A stretch of DNA of 64,000 bases, from NCBI RefSeq assembly GCF_002284535.1, contig NZ_NPKH01000037.1, positions 40,609 through 104,608 of the forward strand, written 5' to 3'. The notes beneath the pieces were generated by a model. The model was given only the letters and a program-made list of their open reading frames with translations. It did not search any database and was not told the origin of the DNA. This DNA is from Mesorhizobium wenxiniae (GTDB taxonomy: Bacteria; Pseudomonadota; Alphaproteobacteria; Rhizobiales; Rhizobiaceae). The position numbers were made by a program, and so were the translations under genes. Of this stretch, positions 23,159-31,964 are shown piece by piece; position 1 is the stretch's first letter; the number at the start of each line of letters is the position of its first letter.

Positions 23159-23808
23159 TCGTCGCCCTCCTCAACCAGAAGGGCGGCGTCGGCAAGACGA
23201 CCCTGGCGCTGCATCTCGCGGGAGAATGGGCACGCCGCGGCAGGCGCGTCACCCTGGTCGATGCCGACCCGCAAGGCTCGGCGCTCGACTGGTCGCAGCA
23301 GCGCAGCCGCGACGGTGCCCCGCGCCTGTTCGGTGTCGTCGGCCTTGCCCGCGACACGCTGCATCGCGAGGCGCCCGAACTGGCCCGCGATGCCGATCAT
23401 GTCGTGATCGACGGACCGCCGCGTGTTGCCGGGCTAATGCGTTCGGCGCTGCTCGCCGCCGACCTCGTGTTGATCCCGGTTCAGCCGTCGCCGTTTGACG
23501 GATGGGCCTCTGCCGAGATGCTGGCACTTCTAAACGAAGCGCGCATCTATCGCCCTCAGCTCGCCGCGCGGTTCGTCCTCAACCGCTGTGGCGCCCGTAC
23601 CCTGATCGCTCGGGAGACCGCCGAGACGCTCGCAGATCACGATCCGCCCGTCCTCTCGGCGACCGTCGGCCAGCGCGTGGTTTTCGCCGAGGCAGCACAG
23701 TCGGGGCGGCTCGCTGGGGAAATAGACGACGACAGCCCGGCCTCCCGCGAGATCGCGGCCCTGGCCGCCGAGATTGACCGGCTGAGCATAGCGACGGTCG
23801 CGCCATGA
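23155..23808 (+). CDS. parA: ParA-family partition ATPase
   Basis: The 217-residue deviant-Walker ATPase places DNA in daughter cells. Motifs: KGGVGKTT (residues about 8-15), TLVDADPQGSALDW (A'), and DHVVIDGPPRVAGLMRSAL (B). It is of the short type without an N-terminal helix-turn-helix, usually paired with a small ribbon-helix-helix partner, which follows directly. I chose the ATG at 23155 (MIVALLNQKGG) with CGGAGG nine bases upstream. An earlier in-frame start is inside the repA coding end. It overlaps repA by four bases and the next gene by four bases. Confidence 0.9.
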   Translation: MIVALLNQKGGVGKTTLALHLAGEWARRGRRVTLVDADPQGSALDWSQQRSRDGAPRLFGVVGLARDTLHREAPELARDADHVVIDGPPRVAGLMRSALLAADLVLIPVQPSPFDGWASAEMLALLNEARIYRPQLAARFVLNRCGARTLIARETAETLADHDPPVLSATVGQRVVFAEAAQSGRLAGEIDDDSPASREIAALAAEIDRLSIATVAP

Positions 23809-24056
23809 CCAGCCGAAGCAACAAGCAGAGCTTCGCCTCTCGGCCCGGCGATCCTGACCGCTGGATCAAGTCGGCCGACACTTCGGCGCGCGGCATCGCG
23901 GCGTCCGAGTTCACCGCGCGTCTCACCATCGACGTCACGCCCGAACTGCGAGGCCGCATCAAAGTCGCCGCCTTCCATCGCGGCACGACTGTCGCCGACA
24001 TGCTGCGCGAACTGCTTGCCCGCGAGTTTCCTGCCGACGACGGAGACGCCAGATGA
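23805..24056 (+). CDS. Ribbon-helix-helix partner of ParA
   Basis: This 83-residue protein has a disordered basic N-terminus and a C-terminal ribbon-helix-helix (FTARLTIDVTPELRGRIKVAA, then RGTTVADMLRELLAREF; quoted in part). Such small proteins act as centromere-binding partners of short ParA ATPases (ParG-like). The gene overlaps parA by ATGA and the next gene likewise, so all are in one operon. Partition function is by family context. Confidence 0.75.
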   Translation: MTSRSNKQSFASRPGDPDRWIKSADTSARGIAASEFTARLTIDVTPELRGRIKVAAFHRGTTVADMLRELLAREFPADDGDAR

Positions 24057-24571
24057 CCCAGCCCTCCTCCCTGCCACTGAGCATGCGGGCGACCGTCGCC
24101 GGCCCACCGCCCTTTACTACGCTGGTCGAACTGACCTGGCGTGAGAAGCGGATCGAATACTGGATAAGGTTCGGTCGGCAGACCTACGAACAAGTTCTCG
24201 ATCGGCATCGCCGTCTCGTCGGCTTCCGGCCCGGCAGCACCTTCGCCTTCGTCCGTTGGGCGGCCAATGACTACGGCACCGTGCTGTCGCGCATCGACAT
24301 CGTGCGGACGATCAACCGCGGCGAACCGTTCCAGACGCTGCCTTTCGTCAGGCCCGGCGGTGACATCCTGCTCAAGGTCGAGGGCTGGCCGAAGGTCGCC
24401 CGAGTGCTCGAGATCATCGATGCGATCGAGGCGCTCGGTATCGATGCCTGCGACGTCGCCACCGACCACTGGCGTCACGTAAGCCACCGCATCGCCGCCG
24501 GTGCCGAGCCGCGCGACTATGACGTCGACCGGCACGCAGCATGGCTCAAGCGTCGGCAGGTGGAGCAATGA
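24053..24571 (+). CDS. DUF2840 domain-containing protein
   Basis: The 172-residue protein carries the DUF2840 pattern: LTWREKRIEYWIRFGRQTYEQVLD, FRPGSTFAFVRWAANDYGTVLSRIDI and VARVLEIIDAIEALGIDACDV (quoted in part). It occurs almost only between parA and traF in alphaproteobacterial conjugative elements. The function is unknown. Start and stop both overlap neighbours by four bases, which implies translational coupling. Confidence 0.82.
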   Translation: MTQPSSLPLSMRATVAGPPPFTTLVELTWREKRIEYWIRFGRQTYEQVLDRHRRLVGFRPGSTFAFVRWAANDYGTVLSRIDIVRTINRGEPFQTLPFVRPGGDILLKVEGWPKVARVLEIIDAIEALGIDACDVATDHWRHVSHRIAAGAEPRDYDVDRHAAWLKRRQVEQ

Positions 24572-25125
24572 GCCGGCGCGCGATCATCACGACAACGCTC
24601 GCCGCCGCCACGCTCGTCGCGGCGCCGGCCTGGCTAGGCTACGCCCCTGCCTTCATTTGGAACGCGTCCCCCAGCGTGCCGATCGGGCTCTATCGGCTTG
24701 CACCGGTCGAGCGCCTCGATATCGGCGACTACGTCGTCGTCACGCCACCCGAGCCCCTGGCCGCCCTTCTTGCCGAACGCGGCTATCTCGCGCGCGGCGT
24801 ACCGCTCATTAAGCGCGTGCTGGCGCTTCCCGGCGCCAATGTCTGCCGCCGCGGCGCAACCATCATCGCGTTTGACCATGCCTACGGCTCGGTGCGCGAG
24901 CGCGACCGCCTCGGCCGTCCCCTGCCCTCCTGGCAAGGCTGCCGGAGGCTCGCCGACGGCGAGATCTTCCTCATGAACTGGGATGCACCCGACAGCTTTG
25001 ACGGCCGGTACTTCGGCCCGCTCCCCGTCACCAGCATTGTCGCTCGAGCCCTTCCACTCTGGACCGATGCGGAAGGTGACGGCCGCCTCCATTCACATGC
25101 CGGTGACGCTGCAGACGCGCGCTGA
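24568..25125 (+). CDS. traF: Conjugation-type S26 signal peptidase TraF
   Basis: TraF matures the conjugative pilin (TrbC), cyclising it in the RP4 paradigm. The 185-residue product has one N-terminal membrane anchor (ITTTLAAATLVAAPAWLGY), the nucleophilic Ser in WNASPSVPIGLYRL and the general-base Lys in PLIKRVLALPG. The conserved end (GEIFLMNWDAPDSFDGRYFG, quoted in part) is also present. The ATG at 24568 overlaps the DUF2840 stop. A start 27 bases earlier is inside that gene and is rejected. Its partner pilin is trbC at 32.9 kb. Confidence 0.88.
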   Translation: MSRRAIITTTLAAATLVAAPAWLGYAPAFIWNASPSVPIGLYRLAPVERLDIGDYVVVTPPEPLAALLAERGYLARGVPLIKRVLALPGANVCRRGATIIAFDHAYGSVRERDRLGRPLPSWQGCRRLADGEIFLMNWDAPDSFDGRYFGPLPVTSIVARALPLWTDAEGDGRLHSHAGDAADAR

Positions 25126-25157
25126 TCCCCTCCCAACCGCCAGAAAGGAACTCTTCC

Positions 25158-25505
25158 ATGGCACAGATCGGTCAGTTTACCCGCACCCAGACCGGCTATT
25201 CGGGGCGTGTCCGCACGCTCTCGCTCGACCTCGCCATCGTCTTCGTCCCAGCCGACAACGCCGACGTCGAGAACGCACCGGACTACCGCATCCGCCTCGG
25301 CGACGAGGACGGCATCGAGATCGGCGCGGGCTGGCTTCAGACCGGCGACCGCGCCGGCACCTACATCTCGGTCATCCTCGACGACCCATCCCTTGCGCAA
25401 CCGATCCGCGCCCGCTTGTTCCAGTCGGACGAGGACGGCCGCGACTGGGGCCTGCACTGGACGCGCCCGAAAAAGCGCGACGATCAGGACAGGCCGCAGG
25501 ACTGA
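25158..25505 (+). CDS. DUF736 family protein (copy 2)
   Basis: The 115-residue protein has MAQIGQFTRTQTGYSGRVRT, a diverged middle (ADNADVENAPDYRIRLGDED) and the conserved IEIGAGWLQTGDRAGTYISV, DDPSLAQPIRARLF. It clearly differs from the copy at 19671-19991, so the two are old paralogues rather than a recent duplication. The ribosome site AAAGGAAC lies before the ATG. Function unknown. Confidence 0.85.
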   Translation: MAQIGQFTRTQTGYSGRVRTLSLDLAIVFVPADNADVENAPDYRIRLGDEDGIEIGAGWLQTGDRAGTYISVILDDPSLAQPIRARLFQSDEDGRDWGLHWTRPKKRDDQDRPQD

Positions 25506-25508
25506 ACC

Positions 25509-26270
25509 ATGCTCCAACACCGCACCGGTGGTATCCTCCGGCGGCACGGCATCTGCTGCCGTGCCGCCATCCTTCTTCTTTCCAGCCTGTCGATCTTGGC
25601 ACCCGCGTCGGCGCTCCTCGCGGAAGATGCCCCCATTGTCCGGCCGGTGGCGAACGATCGTTTCGCCGCCCACATTGCAGAGGCGTCGCAGCGCTTCCGC
25701 ATTCCGCAGGATTGGATACGCGCCGTGCTCCACGCCGAGAGCGCGCAGGAGATTGGCGCGGTCTCCTCCGCCGGCGCGATGGGCCTGATGCAGATCATGC
25801 CCGACACCTGGGATGAGTTGCGCGCGCATCATCGGCTCGGCGACGACCCGTTTGATCCGCGCGACAACATCTTGGCGGGTACCGCCTATCTGCGGGCAAT
25901 GCTCGACCGCTACGGAAATGTCGGCGCGATGCTGGCGGCGTATAATGCGGGTCCCGGTCGCTACGATGAGTATCTCTCAACCGGCCGCCCGTTGCCGGCC
26001 GAGACGCGCGACTATGTCGCCAAGCTCGCACCGCTGCTTGGCGGCAACCCGTTGCCCGTTCGAATCGAGACCGCGCCGCGGCCTACCAATTGGCGCGACG
26101 CACCGCTCTTTATTGTACCAGCCGGTGGCGTCTCTCCCGCCGGTTCGCTGCATCCCAGCAGTCAATCCGAAACACGATCGACGGCAGGATCTGCCCGCCA
26201 TGATGGCACGGCCACCGCTCAGCCAGAGGGCATCTTTGTCGCGAAGTCCGGCGGGGATTCACAGCCATGA
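25509..26270 (+). CDS. Lytic transglycosylase, conjugation-associated
   Basis: The 253-residue exported enzyme opens peptidoglycan for the mating channel. A signal sequence (AAILLLSSLSILAPASALLA) is followed by an SLT domain with the catalytic Glu in VLHAESAQEIGAVSSAGAMG, then GLMQIMPDTW, NILAGTAYLRAMLDRYGNVG and AAYNAGPGRYDEY. It is a VirB1-like partner of the trb system. The Ser/Thr-rich tail (residues about 190-253) is probably disordered. It starts four bases after the DUF736 stop. Confidence 0.88.
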   Translation: MLQHRTGGILRRHGICCRAAILLLSSLSILAPASALLAEDAPIVRPVANDRFAAHIAEASQRFRIPQDWIRAVLHAESAQEIGAVSSAGAMGLMQIMPDTWDELRAHHRLGDDPFDPRDNILAGTAYLRAMLDRYGNVGAMLAAYNAGPGRYDEYLSTGRPLPAETRDYVAKLAPLLGGNPLPVRIETAPRPTNWRDAPLFIVPAGGVSPAGSLHPSSQSETRSTAGSARHDGTATAQPEGIFVAKSGGDSQP

Positions 26271-26427
26271 GCGAGCAACCAGTCTCGCGTCATGGCGAAC
26301 CGCAGCGCAGCATGGAGAGCCGGCAGGGAAGAGCCCGCGAGAGCAACCGGAGGATGGCAGGATAAAGGGGCGCGAGGTGCGCTGCGGTTGGGGAGTTATA
26401 TTTCAAGGACTTGCGAGGCATTTTTGA

Positions 26428-26498
26428 GATGTGCGCCTTGGGCGCCTACATCGCGAGACCGGCACTTGATCGGCGCTTTCAGTACCTTAGCGCGATGT
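26428..26498 (+). other. Mutually exclusive inverted repeats before relaxase (candidate oriT or leader switch)
   Basis: GATGTGCGCC (26428) pairs with GGCGCCTACATC (to 26452). The same ACATCGCG (26448-26455) also pairs perfectly with CGCGATGT (26491-26498). Because ACATC is shared, the two stems cannot form together. The site ends 15 bases before the relaxase start. Relaxases usually nick near their own gene at inverted repeats, so oriT is one reading. A translation switch in the mRNA leader is the other. Confidence 0.4.
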
Positions 26499-26512
26499 GT
26501 GGAGATGCGGAG

Positions 26513-28249
26513 ATGAGCGACCAAAGAGAGTTCCGTATCCGACCTGGCCGCATCCGTTCGAGCAAGACGCAGCGCGCGCGACCCTTCATCGCCCAGGCAA
26601 TTGCCGCTGCACAAAAGGCCGGCGGCTCAGTCTCCCGGCAGGGAAGGATCGGGCCCGGCAACCGCTCGCGTTTCGGACGCGGTCAACGGGCATCAGTCCA
26701 AGCGAACCGGCTGCTCACCGCGCGCTCGCGCGGCGCAATCATCAAGGCTCGTGTCGTCCGCATGAATCTGCGCGGCGGCAACCTTCCGACGCATCTCACC
26801 TACCTTCGCCGCGAAGGCGTCACCCAGGATGGAGAGAAGGCGAGGCTGTTCGGTCCCGACACGAATGATGCACGTGCCGATGACTTTGCCGGGCGCTGCA
26901 AGGACGACCGCCATCATTTCCGCTTCATCGTCTCGCCGGACGACGCGCTTGAGATGTCCGATCTCAAAGCGTTCACCCGCGATCTCGTCGCGCAGATGGA
27001 AAGAGATCTCGACACCAAGCTCGATTGGGTCGCCGTCGATCACTGGAACACGGAGCACCCGCACGTTCACCTTATCGTTCGCGGTGTGCGCGAGGACGGC
27101 GAGAACCTCGTCATCGCGCGCGACTACATCAAGGAGGGCATGCGAGACCGGGCGCGCGATCTCATCACCCAAGAGCTCGGCCCCCGCACCGACCACGACA
27201 TCCGCCGCGCCCTCGAGCGCCAGGTCCAGGCCGAACGCTGGACCAATCTCGACCGTCAGCTCCGGCGCGACAGTCAGCGGAACGGCATCATCGATCTCGC
27301 GCCGCGCGCCGGCGAGCAGCCCGACGAATACCATGCACTGAAAGTCGGCCGCCTTCGTAACCTCGAACGTCTTGGTGTCGCCCACCAGATCGGCCACGGC
27401 CAATGGTTCATGCCCGAAGAAGCGGAAGCGATCCTGCGCGAATTGGGCGAGCGCGGCGACATCATCAAGCGAATTCACCGCGGCCTCGCTGACGCAGGTG
27501 TCGAGCGCGGCGCTGCCACCTTCGTGCTTGCTGGAGAGGAGTTGCAGGAACCAATCATCGGGCGCCTGGTCAAGCACGGGCTCGACGATGAGCTCAAGGG
27601 CACGGCCTACGCCGTGATCGATGGTGTCGACGGCCGCGCCCATCACATCAGGCTTCCCGACCTTGATGCCGCTGGGGACAGCGCGCCAGGCTCGATCGTC
27701 GAACTCCGCAGCTTTGCCGACGCGAAGAACCGCCGCCGGGTGGCGATAGCAGTTCGATCGGACCTTTCGCTCGAGGAGCAGGTCACGGCTACCGGCGCCA
27801 CCTGGCTCGACCGGCAGGCGCTATCCGACGGTCCTATCGCCCTAGGCGGCGGCTTCGGACGTGATGTCCGCGACGCCATGGAACGGCGGGTCGAGCACCT
27901 GATCGAGGAAGGTTTGGCGCGGCGCCAAGGCATCAGGGTGATCTTTGCGCGGAAGCTCCTGGACACGTTGCGGCGGCGTGAAGTCGACGCGCTCGGCGAA
28001 AAGCTGGCCGCCGAACTCGGCCGCCCATTCAACAAGGCGTCGACCGGTGAGTACGTCGCGGGCAACTACCGCCAGCGATTTGCCTTGGCGTCGGGTAGGT
28101 TCGCCATGATCGATGACGGCTTAGGCTTCCAGCTCGTGCCCTGGACACCATCGCTGGAAAGGAAGGTCGGTCAGCACGTGTCGGGCATCGCCCGTAGCGG
28201 CGCCGGAGTAGATTGGAGTTTCAATCGTAAGCGAGGGATCGGCCTATGA
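26513..28249 (+). CDS. rlxS: DUF3363/VirD2-like relaxase (RlxS type)
   Basis: The relaxase nicks oriT and pilots the transferred strand. The 578-residue product has a basic N-terminus (RGRIR-like GRIRSSKTQRARPF) and a candidate catalytic Tyr in THLTYLRREG. The metal-binding histidines of the relaxase domain lie in AVDHWNTEHPHVHLIVRG (residues about 178-195). The C-terminal DUF3363 region ends with LGFQLVPWTPSLERKVGQHV. The ATG at 26513 has GGAG at good spacing. The frame extends 34 codons upstream through the inverted repeats, but those residues are not conserved-looking. No lesion is seen. Confidence 0.85.
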   Translation: MSDQREFRIRPGRIRSSKTQRARPFIAQAIAAAQKAGGSVSRQGRIGPGNRSRFGRGQRASVQANRLLTARSRGAIIKARVVRMNLRGGNLPTHLTYLRREGVTQDGEKARLFGPDTNDARADDFAGRCKDDRHHFRFIVSPDDALEMSDLKAFTRDLVAQMERDLDTKLDWVAVDHWNTEHPHVHLIVRGVREDGENLVIARDYIKEGMRDRARDLITQELGPRTDHDIRRALERQVQAERWTNLDRQLRRDSQRNGIIDLAPRAGEQPDEYHALKVGRLRNLERLGVAHQIGHGQWFMPEEAEAILRELGERGDIIKRIHRGLADAGVERGAATFVLAGEELQEPIIGRLVKHGLDDELKGTAYAVIDGVDGRAHHIRLPDLDAAGDSAPGSIVELRSFADAKNRRRVAIAVRSDLSLEEQVTATGATWLDRQALSDGPIALGGGFGRDVRDAMERRVEHLIEEGLARRQGIRVIFARKLLDTLRRREVDALGEKLAAELGRPFNKASTGEYVAGNYRQRFALASGRFAMIDDGLGFQLVPWTPSLERKVGQHVSGIARSGAGVDWSFNRKRGIGL

Positions 28250-28274
28250 ACGACGAGAGGACCAATGGCCGATG

Positions 28275-29117
28275 CTATTGCGAGTAGCTCACTGCGTGGC
28301 CGGCGGCCTTCGTGGCCCTCTCAAGGAGGCGTGGTTCCGATGCTTTCTCGCAAAAAGCCGCGAAGAAATCCGTTGCGCCCATCCAGCGTAGATCGTCGAC
28401 GTCCTCGAAAGTGGGAGCGTCACTCCGAAGGGTCGCAAGGGTCTTGAAAAGCAAAGCCGTCGCATGACGCTTCCCAAGTACCTCGTCAGGAAAGCGTTCA
28501 AGCGGACCAAAACGGGCCAGGAGTCGTGCAGCTGACACGCGGCCGATCCCCTCCAGGCCTGGATACCCGTCGGCGCTATCGCCCACCAGGGCGAGAAAGT
28601 CTGGGATCAACCCCGGATCCACACCGAATTTTTCGCGCACACCGGGTTCGTCGCGGATGGTCTTGGTTTTGCGATCCACTTGGACGACGCGTGTTCCCTG
28701 CACGCATTGGGCCAGGTCCTTGTCCGGTGTCCAGATGCAGACTTTCTCGACGCGCTCATCGGCAGCCGCTTTGTTTGCCGCAGCAGCCAAGGCGTCATCG
28801 GCTTCGAAATCGATCATCGGCCAGACTACGACCCCCATCGCAGCAAGGGCCTTCTCGAGCGGATGGAACTGCGCGAGCAAAGCCGGCTCGATCCCCTGTC
28901 CAGTCTTGTATCCGGGCCACAGTCCATTGCGGAACGACTCGATGACATGATCCGTCGCCACTCCGAGATGTGTGGCTCCACCCTCGACCATTTCCAGCAC
29001 GCTATGCAGCACGCCAGCGACCGCGCCAAACGGCTTGTCCTGACCGTTATTGAAGCGCCGTTGGCCGTAGAAATGGCGGAACAATTCGTAGGTGCCGTCT
29101 ACCAGGTGGACAATCAT
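28275..29117 (-). CDS. Stand-alone 5'-3' exonuclease (PolA N-terminal/flap endonuclease family)
   Basis: The 280-residue protein equals the N-terminal nuclease domain of DNA polymerase I. It removes 5' flaps or RNA primers. All metal ligands appear present: Asp in MIVHLVDGTYELFRHFY, FEADDALAAAAN, WTPDKDLAQCV and the helix-hairpin-helix GDSADGYPGLEGIGRVSAARL. I set the start at the ATG at 29117, since the 59 residues possible upstream are not family-like. It is antisense to the tra genes and lies between relaxase and traG, so it has its own promoter. Most rhizobia already encode PolA, and a mobile copy may process replicated or transferred DNA (inference). Confidence 0.82.
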   Translation of the reverse strand: MIVHLVDGTYELFRHFYGQRRFNNGQDKPFGAVAGVLHSVLEMVEGGATHLGVATDHVIESFRNGLWPGYKTGQGIEPALLAQFHPLEKALAAMGVVVWPMIDFEADDALAAAANKAAADERVEKVCIWTPDKDLAQCVQGTRVVQVDRKTKTIRDEPGVREKFGVDPGLIPDFLALVGDSADGYPGLEGIGRVSAARLLARFGPLERFPDEVLGKRHATALLFKTLATLRSDAPTFEDVDDLRWMGATDFFAAFCEKASEPRLLERATKAAGHAVSYSQ

Positions 29118-29363
29118 ATGGTGCTCGCGCCGAACGTTTTGTTGAATGAAGGCAATTCGACAGCCTAGCGCATTTTGCGAGCGAGCCTGTAGTGGACCGA
29201 GCGGATAATTCCCGATCCCGTTGTGAAGCCCCGTCACCTGCCTGAGCAAACACCGTGCTCCCCGGTTTTTCTTCGCCGCGGCACGCCGCGACACGACCAG
29301 TGTCGGGATGATCTTGAACCATGAACCTGTCTAGGCCGACCTCTGCTCTGCAGGGAGAAGGCG

Positions 29364-31346
29364 ATGTCGGGAACGAAGATACTTTGGGGCCAGATTGTTG
29401 TCGTCGGCGTCATTGTGCTTGCCGCGAACTGGGGTGCCACGCAATGGACGGCTTGGCGGCTTGGCTTTCAACCTCAGCTTGGCGACCCATGGTTCGATCT
29501 CGCAGGCTGGCCGGTCTATCAGCCGCTCGCCTTTTTCTGGTGGTGGTTTTCCTACGACGCCTATGCGCGCACCATCTTCAACGAGGGCGCGATCATCGCG
29601 GCGTCGGGTGGCTTCGTTTCGATCGCCGCCGCCATCTTCATGTCGATCCTCCGCGCCCGCGAAGCCGACAACGTCGAGACCTACGGCTCCGCCCGTTGGG
29701 CGCAGCAGGGAGAGGTCAAAGGTGTTGGCCTGCTCGGCCAGGACGGCGTGATCCTCGGGCGATACGAGCGCGAGTATCTCCGACATGACGGCCCGGAGCA
29801 CGTGCTGTGCTTCGCGCCGACCCGCTCGGGCAAGGGCGTCGGTCTGGTGATCCCTTCATTGCTGACCTGGCCGGGTTCGGCGATCGTCCATGACATCAAA
29901 GGCGAGAACTGGCAGCTCACTGCCGGCTTCCGAGCGAGGCATGGTCGCGCCCTGCTGTTTGACCCGACCAATGTTGAATCGTCGGCCTACAACCCGCTGC
30001 TCGAGGTACGCCGAGGCGAATGGGAAGTCCGGGACGTCCAGAACATAGCCGACATCCTCGTCGATCCCGAAGGGTCATTGGAACGGCGCAATCACTGGGA
30101 GAAGACTTCTCACGCGTTGCTGGTGGGGGCCATCCTTCATGTCCTCTACGCCGAGAAAGACAAGACCCTCGCCGGCGTCGCCAATTTTCTGTCCGACCCG
30201 AAGCGCTCTATCGAGGCGACCTTGGCCGCGATGATGAAGACACCCCACCTCGGCGAAGTCGGCGCCCATGCAGTCGTCGCGTCGGCCGCGCGAGAACTGC
30301 TCAACAAATCGGACAACGAACGCTCCGGCGTGTTGAGCACCGCGATGAGCTTCCTCGGGCTCTATCGCGACCCCGTTGTCGCGAAGGTCACCTCGCGCTG
30401 CGACTGGCGCATCTCCGATATCGTCGGCGGCGAGCGACCGACCACGCTCTATCTTGTGGTGCCACCATCGGACATCAACCGGACCAAGCCGCTGATCCGC
30501 CTGCTGCTCAACCAGATCGGGCGGAGGCTGACTGAGGATCTCCAAGCCAGGAACGACCGGCATCGGCTGCTCCTCATGCTGGACGAGTTTCCCGCTCTCG
30601 GCCGGCTGGACTTCTTCGAGAGCGCGCTCGCCTTCATGGCCGGCTACGGACTCAAGGCGTTCCTGATCGCCCAATCGCTCAACCAGATCGAGAAGGCCTA
30701 CGGACCGAACAACTCCATCCTGGACAACTGCCACGTCAGGGTGAGCTTCGCCACCAATGATGAGCGCACCGCCAAGCGCGTGTCGGATGCCCTCGGGACC
30801 GCCACCGAAATGCGTGCGATGAAGAACTATGCAGGCCATCGCCTTTCGCCCTGGCTTGGACACCTGATGGTGTCGCGCCAGGAAACTGCCCGGCCGCTGC
30901 TCACCCCCGGTGAGGTGATGCAGCTTCCGCCCAGCGACGAGATCGTCATGGTGGCCGGCATTCACCCCATCCGAACAAAGAAAGCCCGCTACTACGAGGA
31001 TGCCCGGTTTACAGAACGCATTCTGCCACCGCCTCGGATTGAGCACCTCGCACAAAGTTCGACCAACGACTGGAGTCTGCTCGCGACACCTGGGCGGCCG
31101 AAGCTTGATGCCAGCGACTTGCCTCCGATCGCTGTGGGTGATGACGAAGATTCGACCGAGTCCGAGAAACGTCGCCAACCCGAGTTGAGCAGCAAGGTTG
31201 CCGCCGAGACGACTCCGGTGATCGAGGACGAGTTCGACGCCGATCGTGCGGACGAGGACCCAGCAGTCCTCGCGCGTAACCTCAACCGCAGCATGCAGCG
31301 GGTTGCCCGGCAAGCTGACCTCGATCCTGGCGACGGCATGCTGTGA
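29364..31346 (+). CDS. traG: Type IV coupling protein TraG/VirD4
   Basis: TraG links the relaxosome to the mating channel and pumps DNA with ATP. The 660-residue product has two N-terminal membrane segments (QIVVVGVIVLAANWG and AAIFMSILRA-region), Walker A in CFAPTRSGKGVGLVIPS, Walker B in LLLMLDEFPALGRL, and the conserved FLIAQSLNQIEKAYG. A long acidic tail (residues about 590-660) resembles coupling-protein C-termini that bind relaxase. AGGGAGAAG precedes the ATG. The stop overlaps the GTG option of the next gene. Confidence 0.92.
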   Translation: MSGTKILWGQIVVVGVIVLAANWGATQWTAWRLGFQPQLGDPWFDLAGWPVYQPLAFFWWWFSYDAYARTIFNEGAIIAASGGFVSIAAAIFMSILRAREADNVETYGSARWAQQGEVKGVGLLGQDGVILGRYEREYLRHDGPEHVLCFAPTRSGKGVGLVIPSLLTWPGSAIVHDIKGENWQLTAGFRARHGRALLFDPTNVESSAYNPLLEVRRGEWEVRDVQNIADILVDPEGSLERRNHWEKTSHALLVGAILHVLYAEKDKTLAGVANFLSDPKRSIEATLAAMMKTPHLGEVGAHAVVASAARELLNKSDNERSGVLSTAMSFLGLYRDPVVAKVTSRCDWRISDIVGGERPTTLYLVVPPSDINRTKPLIRLLLNQIGRRLTEDLQARNDRHRLLLMLDEFPALGRLDFFESALAFMAGYGLKAFLIAQSLNQIEKAYGPNNSILDNCHVRVSFATNDERTAKRVSDALGTATEMRAMKNYAGHRLSPWLGHLMVSRQETARPLLTPGEVMQLPPSDEIVMVAGIHPIRTKKARYYEDARFTERILPPPRIEHLAQSSTNDWSLLATPGRPKLDASDLPPIAVGDDEDSTESEKRRQPELSSKVAAETTPVIEDEFDADRADEDPAVLARNLNRSMQRVARQADLDPGDGML

Positions 31347-31354
31347 GACGGTCC

Positions 31355-31807
31355 ATGCCCAAGCCCGGCAAGAAGCAGCGTCTCTCCATCTACGTCGACC
31401 CGCCGGTGATGAAGGCGCTCGTCGAATACGCGGCCCGACGTGACCTCTCCCGCTCGCTCGTGGCGGAGGCGGCGATCGCTTCCTTCCTGTCGCCTGATGC
31501 CGCTGAGCGGCACGAAGCGGCCATGACCAAGCGGATCGACCAGATAGACCGGCGCCTTAACCGCCTGGAGCGCGATCTCGGCATTTCGGTAGAAACCCTC
31601 GCTGTATTCGTACGCTTCTGGCTGACCACGACGCCGCAGCTGCCGGAACCGGCTCAGGCCGCCGCGCGAGCCCAGTCGGGCAAACGCTACGACGCCTTTG
31701 TTGCCGCCCTCGGCCGGCGACTCGCGCAGGGTCCAAGACTGCGCAACGAGATCCCAGAGGACATCTTGCCGGTCGGCGATTCGAGTTCCGGGGAACAGCA
31801 GTGGTGA
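31355..31807 (+). CDS. CopG-like ribbon-helix-helix protein
   Basis: The 150-residue protein begins MPKPGKKQRLSIYVDPPVMK, an RHH DNA-binding strand and helix, followed by YAARRDLSRSLVAEAAIASFL. A helical segment (KRIDQIDRRLNRLERDLGI) suggests a coiled coil for dimerisation. This gene is regularly found between traG and trbB in these elements. It could be an accessory relaxosome protein or a regulator. A GTG at 31343 overlapping the traG stop is an alternative start that adds four residues. Confidence 0.75.
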   Translation: MPKPGKKQRLSIYVDPPVMKALVEYAARRDLSRSLVAEAAIASFLSPDAAERHEAAMTKRIDQIDRRLNRLERDLGISVETLAVFVRFWLTTTPQLPEPAQAAARAQSGKRYDAFVAALGRRLAQGPRLRNEIPEDILPVGDSSSGEQQW

Positions 31808-31964
31808 ACCGCCGATTCTGGCGTTCCGCCGTCCCCCTGTAATTCCACGCCACCGTACGACGACCCCTTGAGGCTTGTTGCAGTCGGCCCATTCATGCCT
31901 CTTCTACTTGTCCCCGATCCAGGGCCGCGCGTCGTGCGCGCCCGCAGCGGATGGGGACGACGTG

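Noticed and set aside
30075..31313. 412-codon open frame antisense to traG
   Set aside because: Same codon-bias shadow effect. No ribosome site or family motif.
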